Shown: one piece after another, positions 15,318 to 24,260 of the stretch
Position numbering within the stretch: position 1 is the stretch's first letter
Layout of the letters: the number at the start of each line of letters is the position of its first letter
Assembly: GCF_000387765.1 (NCBI RefSeq)
Contig: NZ_ARZA01000117.1
Span: forward strand, 1 to 34,954
Source: Caldisalinibacter kiritimatiensis
GTDB taxonomy: Bacteria; Bacillota; Clostridia; Tissierellales; Caldisalinibacteraceae
Length of the DNA: 34,954 nt
Reading direction: 5' to 3'
Program-made: the position numbers and the translations under genes
The notes under the pieces: model-generated
Database searches by the model: none
What the model saw: the letters and a program-made list of their open reading frames with translations, nothing else
What the model was told of the DNA's origin: nothing

Positions 15318-15409
15318 GTGTCTAACAAGCTGAGAACTAAATCAAAAGCTATTAACTACTAACTAATAAATGAACGTAGTCAGATTTGTTCTGTCATCAT
15401 TCGACAATC

Positions 15410-15438
15410 TTTACATTATATATCGTTTATAGTATTAT
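15410..15438 (+). promoter_or_regulatory. Promoter of the riboswitch-HD-GYP transcript
   Basis: TTTACA (15410-15415), 17 bp, TATTAT (15433-15438), each one base off consensus. RNA would begin near 15445, about 58 nt before the aptamer. Bases 15318-15409 carry only degenerate words such as GAGAACTAAATC and ACTACTAACTAA. Confidence 0.6.
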
Positions 15439-15502
15439 GTTATTGAATAGCATTATTAGAATAGGTCTACAGTAGGAACAATAATATATAGACATCAATT
15501 AT

Positions 15503-15598
15503 TAGGTTTAGATAAAGGCAAACTTGTCGAAAGATAAGGACGCAAAGCCAAGGGCCTAAGGCATAAACTTGCTAAGGTAGCCGGTTACCTAAAACCTA
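15503..15598 (+). ncRNA. Type I c-di-GMP riboswitch (GEMM-I) aptamer
   Basis: The conserved core is plain: AAAGGCAAAC, a GAAA tetraloop (15529-15532) on a short stem, GGACGCAAAGCC, GGCCTAAG and GGTAGCCGGTTACC. P1 forms from TAGGTTT (15503-15509) and AAACCTA (15592-15598). The ligand-contacting G that separates c-di-GMP from cGAMP aptamers (G20 in the Vibrio Vc2 numbering) aligns to G15517, and the stacking A47 to A15544, so c-di-GMP is the expected ligand. It controls the HD-GYP-like gene at 15702 through the terminator just downstream. Confidence 0.94.
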
Positions 15599-15605
15599 CA
15601 GTGGG

Positions 15606-15640
15606 CCCTTCTATGCATAAAGCAAGGAAGGGATTTTTTA
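15606..15640 (+). terminator. Riboswitch expression-platform terminator
   Basis: CCCTTC (15606-15611) pairs with GAAGGG (15627-15632), an internal TATGCATA lies in the loop, and ATTTTTTA follows. A competing pairing is AAGCAAGGA (15620-15628) with TCCTTGCTT (15663-15671). The two structures share bases 15627-15628 and cannot form together, so the second could act as antiterminator. Confidence 0.75.
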
Positions 15641-15701
15641 TCTAACTATCCTAAACCACTCCTCCTTGCTTCATATAAAAAGAAAATAGGGAGGAAAACT
15701 T

Positions 15702-16673
15702 ATGCGATTAGCAAAATTAGATGAGAATATTTTAAACAAAAAGTTAGCATTGACAATAAAATCATCGACAGGTAGAAAATTGATTCAGAATAATGTAGTC
15801 TTATCAGAAAGAGTTATTAAAAGATTAAAGAGCAATGGATTAAATGCAATTTACATAGAAGACGAAAATGTTGATGTAGAACTACGTGAATCAATAACTG
15901 AGGATAAGAGGATACAGATAATTCAAAAGCTGAATGAAATATACTCTGATATACAAAGAGGGCAATATAACGATATTGAGTTTGGACGTTTCATAAGAAA
16001 TGAAATTTTACCATCAATAGTAAATGAACCTGTTAGTTTACCAATAGGACAAGTTATGAAGGAAGAAGATATCTCACAACATTCATTAAACGTATGCTTA
16101 CTTGTTGTAAGAACTGGTATAGCTATAGGTCTTAATCAAGAAAAAATAGAGCAACTAGCTAAAGCTGCACTTTTACATGAAGTAGGAAAGTTAATTCAAA
16201 AAAGTGATAAAAGATTAGAAGAAATACCCTATGAAGAGCTTGGATATAGATACTTAAAACAGAAGCATAGTTCCGTATTAGTATATACTACAGTTAGATT
16301 TCAAAACGAAACTATTGATGGAAAAGGAACATTAAAAATACCTGAATCAAATCAAAATGAATTAGTGAAAATATTAAGCATTTGCAATTATTATGAATCA
16401 TTATTGAGAACTACCCATTTACTTCCCCACCAATGTTTTGAGAAAGTACAGGCACTTGTAAATACAAAGTTCGATACCAAAGTATTTGAAGCCTTTAGAA
16501 AGTCAATATACATATATCCTATAGGCCTACCGGTTAAATTAAATAATGGAGAAGAAGGGATTGTATTTAAACAGAATGAATTATATCCATTGAGACCTAT
16601 AGTAAAGGCAAATGGACAGGAATATAACTTGTTAGAAAATCTATCTTTATTTATTGAAGAAGTACTAATGTAA
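15702..16673 (+). CDS. Degenerate HD-GYP domain protein under c-di-GMP riboswitch control
   Basis: A 323-residue cytoplasmic protein. Residues 1-60 form a small beta-rich N-domain (LSERVIKRLKSNGLNAIYIE), and about 115-260 resemble an HD-GYP c-di-GMP phosphodiesterase domain (ISQHSLNVCLLVVRTGIAIG, AALLHEVGKL). Key catalytic positions are changed: the HD pair is His159-Glu160, the HHE motif is replaced by VRFQNE, and the GYP motif reads DGKGTLKIP. Hydrolysis of c-di-GMP is therefore doubtful; a binding or scaffolding role is more likely. The C-terminal ~60 residues (YPIGLPVKLNNGEEGIVFKQ) form the small beta domain often found after HD-GYP. GGGAGG precedes the ATG. Its mRNA leader is a c-di-GMP riboswitch. 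Confidence 0.88.
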   Translation: MRLAKLDENILNKKLALTIKSSTGRKLIQNNVVLSERVIKRLKSNGLNAIYIEDENVDVELRESITEDKRIQIIQKLNEIYSDIQRGQYNDIEFGRFIRNEILPSIVNEPVSLPIGQVMKEEDISQHSLNVCLLVVRTGIAIGLNQEKIEQLAKAALLHEVGKLIQKSDKRLEEIPYEELGYRYLKQKHSSVLVYTTVRFQNETIDGKGTLKIPESNQNELVKILSICNYYESLLRTTHLLPHQCFEKVQALVNTKFDTKVFEAFRKSIYIYPIGLPVKLNNGEEGIVFKQNELYPLRPIVKANGQEYNLLENLSLFIEEVLM

Positions 16674-16688
16674 CTGTGGGGAGTAAAT

Positions 16689-16719
16689 GAAAAAGCAGCT
16701 AATGGATAGCTGCTTTTTC
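16689..16719 (+). terminator. Terminator after the HD-GYP-like gene
   Basis: GAAAAAGCAGCTA (16689-16701), 5-nt loop, TAGCTGCTTTTTC (16707-16719): 13 perfect pairs with T-run inside the arm. Confidence 0.88.
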
Positions 16720-16755
16720 TCTATATATTAAGGGGAGTTGCAAATGGTCATTATT

Positions 16756-16800
16756 ATTAATTCATGAATTCACAATTAACAATTGTCAATTTTCAATTAC
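16756..16800. repeat. caatt repeat words, running into the amylase stop codon
   Basis: Tandem degenerate words ATTCACAATTAACAATTGTC and AATTTTCAATTAC. The amylase stop codon (complement of 16793-16795) lies inside this repeat, so the repeat now supplies the gene end. Confidence 0.6.
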
Positions 16801-18283
16801 TAACTAGTATCAATATATCTAAAGGTTTAAGGGTTAAGCTTATTTTACCACTTTCTACATTGTAAGTTTCATTTGTTAAATAGTTTTTATAAACCTTGTT
16901 ATCAGTAGGTATATTAACAGTAACTTCTTTCTTTTTATTCTGTACATTCATAACTACTATAACAGATTCTCCATTATTTTCTCTTATATATGACATGAAG
17001 TAACTATCATGGTCTAACAATTCAAATTTATCTGATTTTAAAGCTTCATTAGTATTACGAAGCTTAACCAAATTTCTATAAAACTTAAGTATCTCTGAAC
17101 TTTCTACCTTATCCCATTTCATATCTCTTCTATTATCAGGGTCATTACCACCTTCCATACCTATTTCTGTACCATAGTATATTATAGGTATAGCAGGATA
17201 AGTCATAATAAATGTTAAAGCTTGTTTTAAATACTGCTGTCCATATTCTCCAGCTAATGTTACGAATCTTGTATTATCATGGTTATCTATAAACAACCCG
17301 TTTATATTTGGGTCAGAAAATCTATATTCCTTTTCTATTGCATGGATTAGCGATGTAGTCTTACCAAATCTCTTAAATGTATTAGTTATACCTTTATACA
17401 TTGAATAGTTTGTGACTCCATCTATCCCTAATTGATGATATAGCTCTAAATATCCAGTACTATCGCTCCAAACCTCACCTAAAAGGTAAAAGTCAGGATA
17501 TTTAGATTTGATAGTATGAGCAAATTCATTCCAAAATTCTTTATCAACATGTTTTACTGTATCCAATCTCATCCCATCTATTCCTGTTTGTTCTATCCAC
17601 CATAAAGCGTTTTTAAATAAATATTTTTTTACCTCAGGATTATCTTGGTTAAGGTCAGGTAATCCTGCTAACCATCCGTTTTCAACCTGTTCCTGGTCAG
17701 CCCAGTTAGTGATTTCTAACTTAGGATGGAACCAATCTTTTTTTTCATTATCCTTTAACCAAGGGGATTTATATCCTGTATGATTAACTACATGGTCTAA
17801 TATAACTTTAATATCCCTTTTATGTGCTTCCTTTACTAACGTTTTCAAATCTTCTAAAGTACCCAAATGTGGGTCTACACTATAAAAATCAGTAATCCAG
17901 TATCCATGATATCCATAGGGTTGATTTTTCATTACAGGAGTAAGCCATATCGCAGTAGCTCCCAATGATTTTATGTAATCAAGCTTTTCAATTACCCCTT
18001 TGATGTCCCCACCATGATATGCTCTCGGATTATTTTTATTTACATCATTAAAATTATTATTCGAAGTGTCACCATCATTAAAACGGTCTGTCATTATAAA
18101 ATAAATTAAATCATTTTGTGAAAAACTTCCACCGTCATTATCTACTTCATATTTAATAGTATCGTGTTCTTTAGATTTAGTGTTTTCTACATTTTGTTTA
18201 GGTTGTGTATCAGTACTTTCACAGCCAATACTTAAAACCAACATACATACTATGATAATTATACTGATAGTTTTTTTGAACAT
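16793..18283 (-). CDS. Lipoprotein alpha-amylase (GH13)
   Basis: A 496-residue secreted amylase. The signal peptide ends LSIGC with the lipidated Cys at 21, followed by a Thr/Gln/Lys/Glu linker. The catalytic domain starts near 58 (DLIYFIMTDRFNDGD). GH13 regions are DHVVNH (163-168), GMRLDTVKH (nucleophile Asp241), LLGEVW (acid Glu270) and FIDNHDN (Asp336), followed by a C-terminal beta domain ending DILILVSN. It should cut starch or glycogen to oligosaccharides at the cell surface, complementing PulA. GGGGGAT precedes the ATG at 18283. It is divergent from the GH13 gene at 18425 and shares operator 3; its -35 box lies inside that operator. Confidence 0.93.
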   Translation of the reverse strand: MFKKTISIIIIVCMLVLSIGCESTDTQPKQNVENTKSKEHDTIKYEVDNDGGSFSQNDLIYFIMTDRFNDGDTSNNNFNDVNKNNPRAYHGGDIKGVIEKLDYIKSLGATAIWLTPVMKNQPYGYHGYWITDFYSVDPHLGTLEDLKTLVKEAHKRDIKVILDHVVNHTGYKSPWLKDNEKKDWFHPKLEITNWADQEQVENGWLAGLPDLNQDNPEVKKYLFKNALWWIEQTGIDGMRLDTVKHVDKEFWNEFAHTIKSKYPDFYLLGEVWSDSTGYLELYHQLGIDGVTNYSMYKGITNTFKRFGKTTSLIHAIEKEYRFSDPNINGLFIDNHDNTRFVTLAGEYGQQYLKQALTFIMTYPAIPIIYYGTEIGMEGGNDPDNRRDMKWDKVESSEILKFYRNLVKLRNTNEALKSDKFELLDHDSYFMSYIRENNGESVIVVMNVQNKKKEVTVNIPTDNKVYKNYLTNETYNVESGKISLTLKPLDILILVSN

Positions 18284-18305
18284 TTTTATCCCCCTTTACA
18301 TTTAT

Positions 18306-18334
18306 ATTGTATAGGAATTATCAAAAATATGCAA
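18306..18334 (-). promoter_or_regulatory. Amylase promoter with -35 inside the operator
   Basis: On the minus strand: TTGCAT (complement of 18329-18334), 17 bp, TACAAT (complement of 18306-18311). RNA would start near 18299, 16 nt before the start codon. The -35 hexamer is the left end of operator 3. Confidence 0.65.
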
Positions 18335-18343
18335 CCGTTTGCA
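18330..18343. promoter_or_regulatory. LacI-type operator 3 (divergent amylase / GH13 pair)
   Basis: TGCAACCGTTTGCA, extended to ATGCAACCGTTTGCAT at 18329-18344, identical over 16 bp to operator 4 at 25999-26014. It lies between two divergent carbohydrate genes. Confidence 0.88.
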
Positions 18344-18352
18344 TCAAAAATA

Positions 18353-18361
18353 TGTTATAAT
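18353..18361 (+). promoter_or_regulatory. Extended -10 promoter of the cytoplasmic GH13 gene
   Basis: TGTTATAAT fits TGNTATAAT. No -35 at 17 bp; the operator ends nine bases upstream, so a bound repressor would occupy the polymerase footprint. Confidence 0.55.
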
Positions 18362-18424
18362 ATTTTTGTGATTTCAAATATACAGAAAATTATCGTCAAG
18401 TTATTAGTTATAAGGGGGGATTCG

Positions 18425-19720
18425 ATGGCAAAGGACACAGCAAAGGAATTGAGGAATAAAATAATTTACGAAATTTATGTTAGAAATCATGGGCAAAATG
18501 GGACATTTAAAGATGTAATAGAAGATTTACCTAGAATTAAAGATTTAGGTGTAGATATTGTATGGTTTATGCCAATACATCCTATAGGAATTAAGAATAA
18601 AAAGGGAAGTCTAGGTTGTCCCTATGCGATACGCAATTATAGAGAAATAAATCCTGAATATGGTTCATTAGAAGATTTTAAACAATTAGTCAATGAAATT
18701 CATAAACATGGTATGTTATGCATGATAGACGTAGTATTTAATCATACATCTCCTGATTCTTATCTATTCAAAGAGCATCCAGAATATTTTTACAGGAATG
18801 AAGATGGAGATATGGGCAATAAGGTAGGGGATTGGTATGATGTAATAGACTTAGATTATAGTAATGAAAAGCTTTGGGATGAACAAATTGATGTATTAAA
18901 ACATTGGGTATCTATAGGAGTAGATGGTTTTAGATGCGATGTTGCTCCTTTGGTGCCGGTTGAGTTTTGGCAGAAAGCAAGAAAAGAGGTTGAAAAGATA
19001 AAAGAAAGTGTTATTTGGCTTTCTGAAACAGTGGAGACAGGATTTATCACTTATTTAAGGGACAAAGGATTTTATGCTGCATCAGATAGTGAAATATATA
19101 ATGCATTTGATATTACATATGACTATGATGTGCATCCATATTTTAAAGCTTATTTAAATGGTGAAATAGAGCTTGAAGATTATTTAGAGAAAATAAGACA
19201 GCAGGAATATATTTATCCAGATAATTATGTGAAACTTAGATTTTTAGAAAATCATGACCAGCCTAGAATAAAGAAGCTAATAAGTAATGAAGATATGTTA
19301 AAAGTATGGACAGCATTTATGTATTTTCAAAAGGGAGCAGTTTTATTGTACGGAGGCCAGGAGGCTCAAGATGATAATACTCCAAGCCTTTTCGATATAG
19401 ATAAAATCAATTGGGAAGGACTAGATATAGACTTTATTAATTATCTTAAACTCCTTGGAGAGATTAAGAAAAGAAAAGTATTTGCCTATGGCAAATATAA
19501 CATTCATAAAGCAGATAAAAAAGGTATTATTTATGCTACATATGAATATAAAGGTAAAAAATTAGTAGGTATATTTAATGTTGAAAATAAGTTGGGTAAA
19601 TTAAATTTAAGCTTAAAAGATGGAGTTTATAGAAATTTAATAGATAATACCCATGTAGAAGTTAAAGAGGGAAAAATTGAACTTCAAAACAAGGCATTGA
19701 TATTTGAGGTAGAAGAGTAA
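18425..19720 (+). CDS. Cytoplasmic GH13 alpha-amylase-family enzyme
   Basis: A compact 431-residue GH13 protein without signal peptide. The barrel starts almost at once (IIYEIYVRNHGQNG) and has no N-terminal carbohydrate-binding domain. Conserved regions are DVVFNH (102-107), DGFRCDVAP (nucleophile Asp172), WLSETVE (acid Glu201, with Glu204 next to it) and LENHDQP (Asp278). The B-region reads YAIRNYREINPEYG. The SETVE acid region and short frame set it apart from the other GH13 enzymes here; a maltodextrin amylase or transglycosylase is likely, exact activity unknown. The start is the ATG at 18425 after AAGGGGGGA; the frame is open upstream but that part overlaps promoter and operator. The debranching enzyme follows 18 nt later, so they form an operon. 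Confidence 0.88.
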   Translation: MAKDTAKELRNKIIYEIYVRNHGQNGTFKDVIEDLPRIKDLGVDIVWFMPIHPIGIKNKKGSLGCPYAIRNYREINPEYGSLEDFKQLVNEIHKHGMLCMIDVVFNHTSPDSYLFKEHPEYFYRNEDGDMGNKVGDWYDVIDLDYSNEKLWDEQIDVLKHWVSIGVDGFRCDVAPLVPVEFWQKARKEVEKIKESVIWLSETVETGFITYLRDKGFYAASDSEIYNAFDITYDYDVHPYFKAYLNGEIELEDYLEKIRQQEYIYPDNYVKLRFLENHDQPRIKKLISNEDMLKVWTAFMYFQKGAVLLYGGQEAQDDNTPSLFDIDKINWEGLDIDFINYLKLLGEIKKRKVFAYGKYNIHKADKKGIIYATYEYKGKKLVGIFNVENKLGKLNLSLKDGVYRNLIDNTHVEVKEGKIELQNKALIFEVEE

Positions 19721-19738
19721 AAGTAAGGGGGATAAAAG

Positions 19739-21691
19739 GTGGAATTTGGAATATCAGATTGGAATACCTTTGAAAAGGGGATTGAAAAAGAGTATTTAAT
19801 AACTAATGGAATAGGTGGATTCTGTTCTTCTACTGTAATAGGAGCCAATATAAGAAAATACCATGGACTTTTAAACGCTTCATTAGTACCACCGGTTAAA
19901 AGATATTTGTTACTTTCAAAGATAGATGAGATAATAGAAGTTGGAAATCAAAAGTATAATCTTCAAACTAATGATTTTATTGGAAAAAGGGATAATGGAC
20001 ATTTGTATTTAAGAAAATTTACAAATACTTTACTACCAAAGTTTTCTTATGGAATAGACGATATAACTATAGAAAAGGAAATAGCAATGGAGTATGGTAA
20101 GAATACAGTTGTAGTAGTATATAAAGTAGAAACAGGTAATAAACCTGTTAAAATGACCTTTATACCCTATACCAACTTTAGAGATCACCATGATACAAGT
20201 AAAAGAGAAGATTTTAAATACATTCAAAGCTATAAAGAAGGAATACTTAAACTAGTTGAAGAAAAAGAAAAATTGACATTAAAAATATCATCTAATTGCC
20301 AGTATAAAGAAAAAGAACAATGGTCATTACCTATGTTCTATAGTAATGAAAAGCAAAGGGGATTAGATTGTATTGATTTTCACTTTATTCCTGGAGAATT
20401 TATTTATGAAATGAAGCCTTACAGTAAATACACTATTTATTTTACAGCAACAATAGAGGATACTGATAAATTAGATGCTTTATCTATATTAGAGAAAGAA
20501 AAGGAAAGAAGACAAAAGCTTATAGAGAAGGCTGGTTTTAGAGATGATATGCTAAAGGAATTAGTATTAGCAGCAGATCAGTTTATAGTTAATAGGGAGT
20601 CAACTGGTACTAAAACTGTCATAGCAGGGTATCCCTGGTTTACCGACTGGGGTAGAGATACTATGATAGCTTTACCAGGTCTTACTTTGGCTACAAAGCG
20701 ATATGAAGATGCCAAAGAGATATTACTTACATTTGTTAAATATATAAAGAATGGGCTAATACCAAATATGTTTCCCGATGAAAATGTTGAACCAATGTAT
20801 AATACAGTAGATGGAACTCTTTGGTTTTTCAATGCTGTGTACAAATATTTAGAGTATACAGGGGATGAAGAAACAATTAAAAATGAAATATATCCATATT
20901 TAAAACAGATTATAAAACATCACCTAGAGGGTACAGTTTATGATATCTATGTGGATGAAGATGGTCTTCTTTCAGCTGGAGGCCCTGGAACACAGCTAAC
21001 TTGGATGGATGTCAAAGTAAATGGTTGGGTAGTTACACCCCGACATGGAAAGGCTGTTGAAATTAATGCTTTATGGTATAATGCCCTTAAGATAATGGAG
21101 CTTTTATCAGAAAAATTTGGCGAAGATTCAAAGGAATATAGAGAATTAGCTGAAAAAACTAAAAAAGCCTTTGTAGATAAGTTTTGGAATGAAAAAGAGA
21201 AGTGTCTATATGATGCAATACAGGATGGCAAAAGGATAGATAAAATAAGACCTAATCAAATCATAGCAGTTAGTCTACCATTTACTATGTTAGATAAGGA
21301 AAAGAGTAGATTAGTTGTAAGTAAGGTTTATGAAAAATTATATACACCCTATGGCTTAAGAACCTTACCCAAGGATGATAGAGAATACATTGGTCAATAT
21401 AGAGGGGATGTATTGAGTAGAGATGGAGCATATCATCAGGGTACTGTATGGCCTTGGCTAATAGGTCCATTTATCGAGGCATATGTGAAGGTATATGATT
21501 ATTCCAAGGAAAGTAAGAATAAGGCTAAAGAGATGTTAGATTTATTTAAAGCTCATATGAAAGATGGATGTATAGGTAGCATATCTGAGATATTAGAAGG
21601 AGATGAACCATTTTACCCTAGAGGATGTCCAGCTCAAGCTTGGTCTGTGGCTGAGGTGCTTAGAGTTTATGGGGAGATATATAGGTCATAA
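19739..21691 (+). CDS. Glycogen debranching enzyme, amylo-alpha-1,6-glucosidase type
   Basis: A 650-residue cytoplasmic protein with the two-part layout of archaeal/bacterial GDE proteins (GH133-like). The N-terminal beta domain (1-265) opens with EYLITNGIGGFCSSTVIGAN and RKYHGLLNA; the (alpha/alpha)6 C-domain has GYPWFTDWGRDTMIALPG (about 297-314), LTWMDVKVNGWVVTPRHGK, RPNQIIAVSLPF and DGAYHQGTVWPWLIGPF. It removes alpha-1,6 glucose stubs from limit dextrins and so cooperates with the phosphorylase GlgP. The start is GTG at 19739 behind AAGGGGG. No ATG candidate fits better. It is the second gene of the operator-3 operon. Confidence 0.92.
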   Translation: MEFGISDWNTFEKGIEKEYLITNGIGGFCSSTVIGANIRKYHGLLNASLVPPVKRYLLLSKIDEIIEVGNQKYNLQTNDFIGKRDNGHLYLRKFTNTLLPKFSYGIDDITIEKEIAMEYGKNTVVVVYKVETGNKPVKMTFIPYTNFRDHHDTSKREDFKYIQSYKEGILKLVEEKEKLTLKISSNCQYKEKEQWSLPMFYSNEKQRGLDCIDFHFIPGEFIYEMKPYSKYTIYFTATIEDTDKLDALSILEKEKERRQKLIEKAGFRDDMLKELVLAADQFIVNRESTGTKTVIAGYPWFTDWGRDTMIALPGLTLATKRYEDAKEILLTFVKYIKNGLIPNMFPDENVEPMYNTVDGTLWFFNAVYKYLEYTGDEETIKNEIYPYLKQIIKHHLEGTVYDIYVDEDGLLSAGGPGTQLTWMDVKVNGWVVTPRHGKAVEINALWYNALKIMELLSEKFGEDSKEYRELAEKTKKAFVDKFWNEKEKCLYDAIQDGKRIDKIRPNQIIAVSLPFTMLDKEKSRLVVSKVYEKLYTPYGLRTLPKDDREYIGQYRGDVLSRDGAYHQGTVWPWLIGPFIEAYVKVYDYSKESKNKAKEMLDLFKAHMKDGCIGSISEILEGDEPFYPRGCPAQAWSVAEVLRVYGEIYRS

Positions 21692-21790
21692 GAATAAAAA
21701 ACGTTCATACTCGTAATAATTTGGAGAAAATCAAGCATCAAACTTACAAAAAAATTCTAAAGCTCCAATGGATTATCAATTAAGGATTAA

Positions 21791-21834
21791 GGATTAGCGA
21801 AGGGCGAAAGGCGAATAGCTAAGCAGTTTATAAT
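21791..21834. repeat. A-family intergenic words and weak -10 before GH31
   Basis: GGATTAGCGAAGGGCGAAAG and GCGAATAGCTAAGC are A-family words. TATAAT at 21829-21834 has no matching -35. No LacI operator is present in the 174-nt gap, so the GH31 gene may be read from the upstream operon or an unrecognised promoter. Confidence 0.5.
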
Positions 21835-21865
21835 TATACAATTTCTAAAAGGGGAGGAATATTCT

Positions 21866-24139
21866 ATGATAAGAAAAACAACTTATGGTTACACAGTTGA
21901 AAAAAAGGACTTATATCTAGACATTGCATTTTATGCAGACAATATAGTGAGATTTGCTTATAGTACTGAAGAAAAGCTACCTGATTCAACATTAGCAGTA
22001 ATAGCTAAACCACAAAAAACAGAAGTAGAACTTGAAGCAAATGTGATAAAAACAAATCAGTTGAAAATAGTTATTGATGAAGATACATTAAAAGTTTCTA
22101 TATACGACCTAGAAGGAAATCTATTAAGTAGAGACAAAGCTATATCTACTGATAAGCCTAAAGTAGAAAAACAACTTATTTGGGAAAATGGATTTTACGG
22201 TGTAGGTGAAAAATATGCATGGCTGAATAAAAAGGGAACTGAAACAGCTAACTGGAATACAGACGTGTTAGGGGTAGCTCCATTACATAATCCAAGGCTT
22301 AAAGAATATCATACATCTATTCCATTCTATATTGGTTTAGACAATGAAAAGGCATATGGAATATACTTCGATAACAGTCACAGAACTTATTTTGACTTTG
22401 GAAAAACTAAAGATGATGTAGTTAGCTTCAGTGCAGAAGGAGGAAATTTAGATTATTACTTTATTTATGATAAGAAGGTATCTGAGGTAGTTAAAGGATA
22501 TAGCTTACTTACAGGAACTATGCCACTTCCTAGAAAGGACTTTTTAGGATATCAGCAGTGTAGATGGAGCTATGAAAATAGAGAACAATTAATGGAAGTA
22601 GCTACAAGAATGAGAAAAGAAGGAATACCATGTGATGTATTATACTTAGATATTGACTACATGGTTGATTACAAAGTATTTACTGTAGATTCAGAGAAGT
22701 TTAATGAATTTAGAGAAATGCTAAAAAGATTAAAGGGAATGGGCTACAAGGTAGTAGTAATCATTGACCCAGGAGTTAAGGTTGAAGAAGGATATAGTGT
22801 ATATGAAGATGGAAAGGCTAGAGATTATTATGTAAAAGATGCAGAAGGCAAAGATTATGTAGGAGAAGTTTGGCCTGGAGATGCAGTGTTCCCTGATTTC
22901 TTAAGAAAAGAAGTAAGAGAGTGGTGGGCAGAATTACATAAAGACCTATTAGAAGATGGAGTAGAAGGTATTTGGAATGATATGAATGAGCCATCAGACT
23001 TTTCAACTGAAACAAAAACAATACCAGAAGATTGTGTGCACAAGACAGACGATGGTGAAGAAAAATTACACTCAGAAATTCACAACATGTATGGTACATT
23101 AGAGGCTATAGGAACCTATGAGGGCTTAAGAAAGTTACAGCCTAATAAAAGACCATTCTTACTTACAAGAGCAGCATTTGCAGGATGTCAAAGATATGCA
23201 GCACTTTGGACTGGAGATAACTCAAGTATATGGGAGCATTTAGAATCTAGTATGCCTATGTTTATGAATTTAGGGTTAAGTGGATATACTTTCATTGGTG
23301 CAGACGTAGGAGGATTCGATGGAGATTCTAATGGAGAATTATTAGCACGTTGGACTCAATTAGGTGCATTTACTCCATTATTTAGAAACCATAGTGCACA
23401 AGGTACTATAAACCAAGAGCCTTGGTGCTTTGGCGAAGAGACTTTAGAGATAACAAAGAAATATATCAAGTTAAGATACGAATTCATAACATACCTATAT
23501 AACTTAATGAGACATAGTTCATTAACAGGAGAGCCTGTAATGAGACCACTATTCTACCACTATCAAAATGATGAGAAAACTCATAATATAAATGACCAAT
23601 TCTTATATGGAGAAAATATTATGGTTTGTCCTATAGTAAGACCAGGTGCAGATAGAAGGATGATTTACATTCCAGAGGGAGAATGGTATGACTATTGGAC
23701 TGGCGAAAAAATAGAAGGTGGCCAATACATCATTAAAGAAGCTCCAATCGATATATTACCTATATACGTTAAAGCAGGAGCTATATTACCTAAAGATGAG
23801 GTAGTAGAGTTTGTTGGTCAAGAAGAAAAAACACTACACATTCACTTCTATGCAGGAGCAAATGGAGAGTATGACCTATACTTAGATGATGGAATGAGCT
23901 TTGAGTATGAAGATGGAGTATACTCTTTAGTTAAATTCACTATGGAAGATAACAAAGAAAAATTAGTTATCAAATCAGAAGTAAATAAAGATAACTATAA
24001 AATACCAGCATTAAAGCTACATATACATGGAGTAGATAACAAAGCTAATGTAACATTAAATGGTGAAAATCTAGAAGTAAATGAAGACTTCACTGTAGAT
24101 GTAGATAAAGCTGAATTTGAATTAGTAGTGGAAAGATAA
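21866..24139 (+). CDS. GH31 alpha-glucosidase
   Basis: A 757-residue cytoplasmic family 31 glycosidase that releases glucose from non-reducing ends of maltose and maltodextrins. N-terminal beta-sandwich (1-210) with ENGFYGVGEKYAWLNKKGT, then the barrel beginning PRKDFLGYQQCRWSYENREQ. The nucleophile is Asp372 in GIWNDMNEPS; the acid/base is Asp451 in WTGDNSS; the downstream GADVGGF and RNHSAQGTINQEPW regions are intact. The C-terminal beta domains carry LPIYVKAGAILP. AGGGGAGG precedes the ATG. Alternative specificities in GH31 (for example isomaltose or alpha-xyloside) cannot be excluded, but the context favours maltodextrin. It is the last gene before converging glgP. Confidence 0.93.
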   Translation: MIRKTTYGYTVEKKDLYLDIAFYADNIVRFAYSTEEKLPDSTLAVIAKPQKTEVELEANVIKTNQLKIVIDEDTLKVSIYDLEGNLLSRDKAISTDKPKVEKQLIWENGFYGVGEKYAWLNKKGTETANWNTDVLGVAPLHNPRLKEYHTSIPFYIGLDNEKAYGIYFDNSHRTYFDFGKTKDDVVSFSAEGGNLDYYFIYDKKVSEVVKGYSLLTGTMPLPRKDFLGYQQCRWSYENREQLMEVATRMRKEGIPCDVLYLDIDYMVDYKVFTVDSEKFNEFREMLKRLKGMGYKVVVIIDPGVKVEEGYSVYEDGKARDYYVKDAEGKDYVGEVWPGDAVFPDFLRKEVREWWAELHKDLLEDGVEGIWNDMNEPSDFSTETKTIPEDCVHKTDDGEEKLHSEIHNMYGTLEAIGTYEGLRKLQPNKRPFLLTRAAFAGCQRYAALWTGDNSSIWEHLESSMPMFMNLGLSGYTFIGADVGGFDGDSNGELLARWTQLGAFTPLFRNHSAQGTINQEPWCFGEETLEITKKYIKLRYEFITYLYNLMRHSSLTGEPVMRPLFYHYQNDEKTHNINDQFLYGENIMVCPIVRPGADRRMIYIPEGEWYDYWTGEKIEGGQYIIKEAPIDILPIYVKAGAILPKDEVVEFVGQEEKTLHIHFYAGANGEYDLYLDDGMSFEYEDGVYSLVKFTMEDNKEKLVIKSEVNKDNYKIPALKLHIHGVDNKANVTLNGENLEVNEDFTVDVDKAEFELVVER

Positions 24140-24141
24140 TA

Positions 24142-24173
24142 AAAACTAGCGGCGAATCTTCGCCGCTAGTTTT
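24142..24173. terminator. Strong terminator after GH31, symmetrical
   Basis: AAAACTAGCGGCGAA (24142-24156), loop TC, TTCGCCGCTAGTTTT (24159-24173): 15 pairs, A/T tracts at both ends, so it could work for both strands. Confidence 0.9.
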
Positions 24174-24260
24174 ATGGTTATGTGCTAATTTTCTAAGCCA
24201 AATTACTATAAGGTATTCTCATATTTTTTATTCTTATACAAACGAGGAGTTCTAATTTGG

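Noticed and set aside
15318-15409. Hidden small gene between the pulA terminator and the riboswitch promoter
   Set aside because: Only degenerate words such as ACTACTAACTAA; no start codon with a ribosome site and no open frame of useful length.
18329-18424. N-terminal extension of the cytoplasmic GH13 gene
   Set aside because: The stretch overlaps operator 3 and the extended -10, which must be upstream of the transcript; ATG 18425 has a strong ribosome site.
22818-23099. Two overlapping minus-strand frames inside the GH31 gene
   Set aside because: Shadow frames of the coding strand covering the catalytic GIWNDMNEP region.
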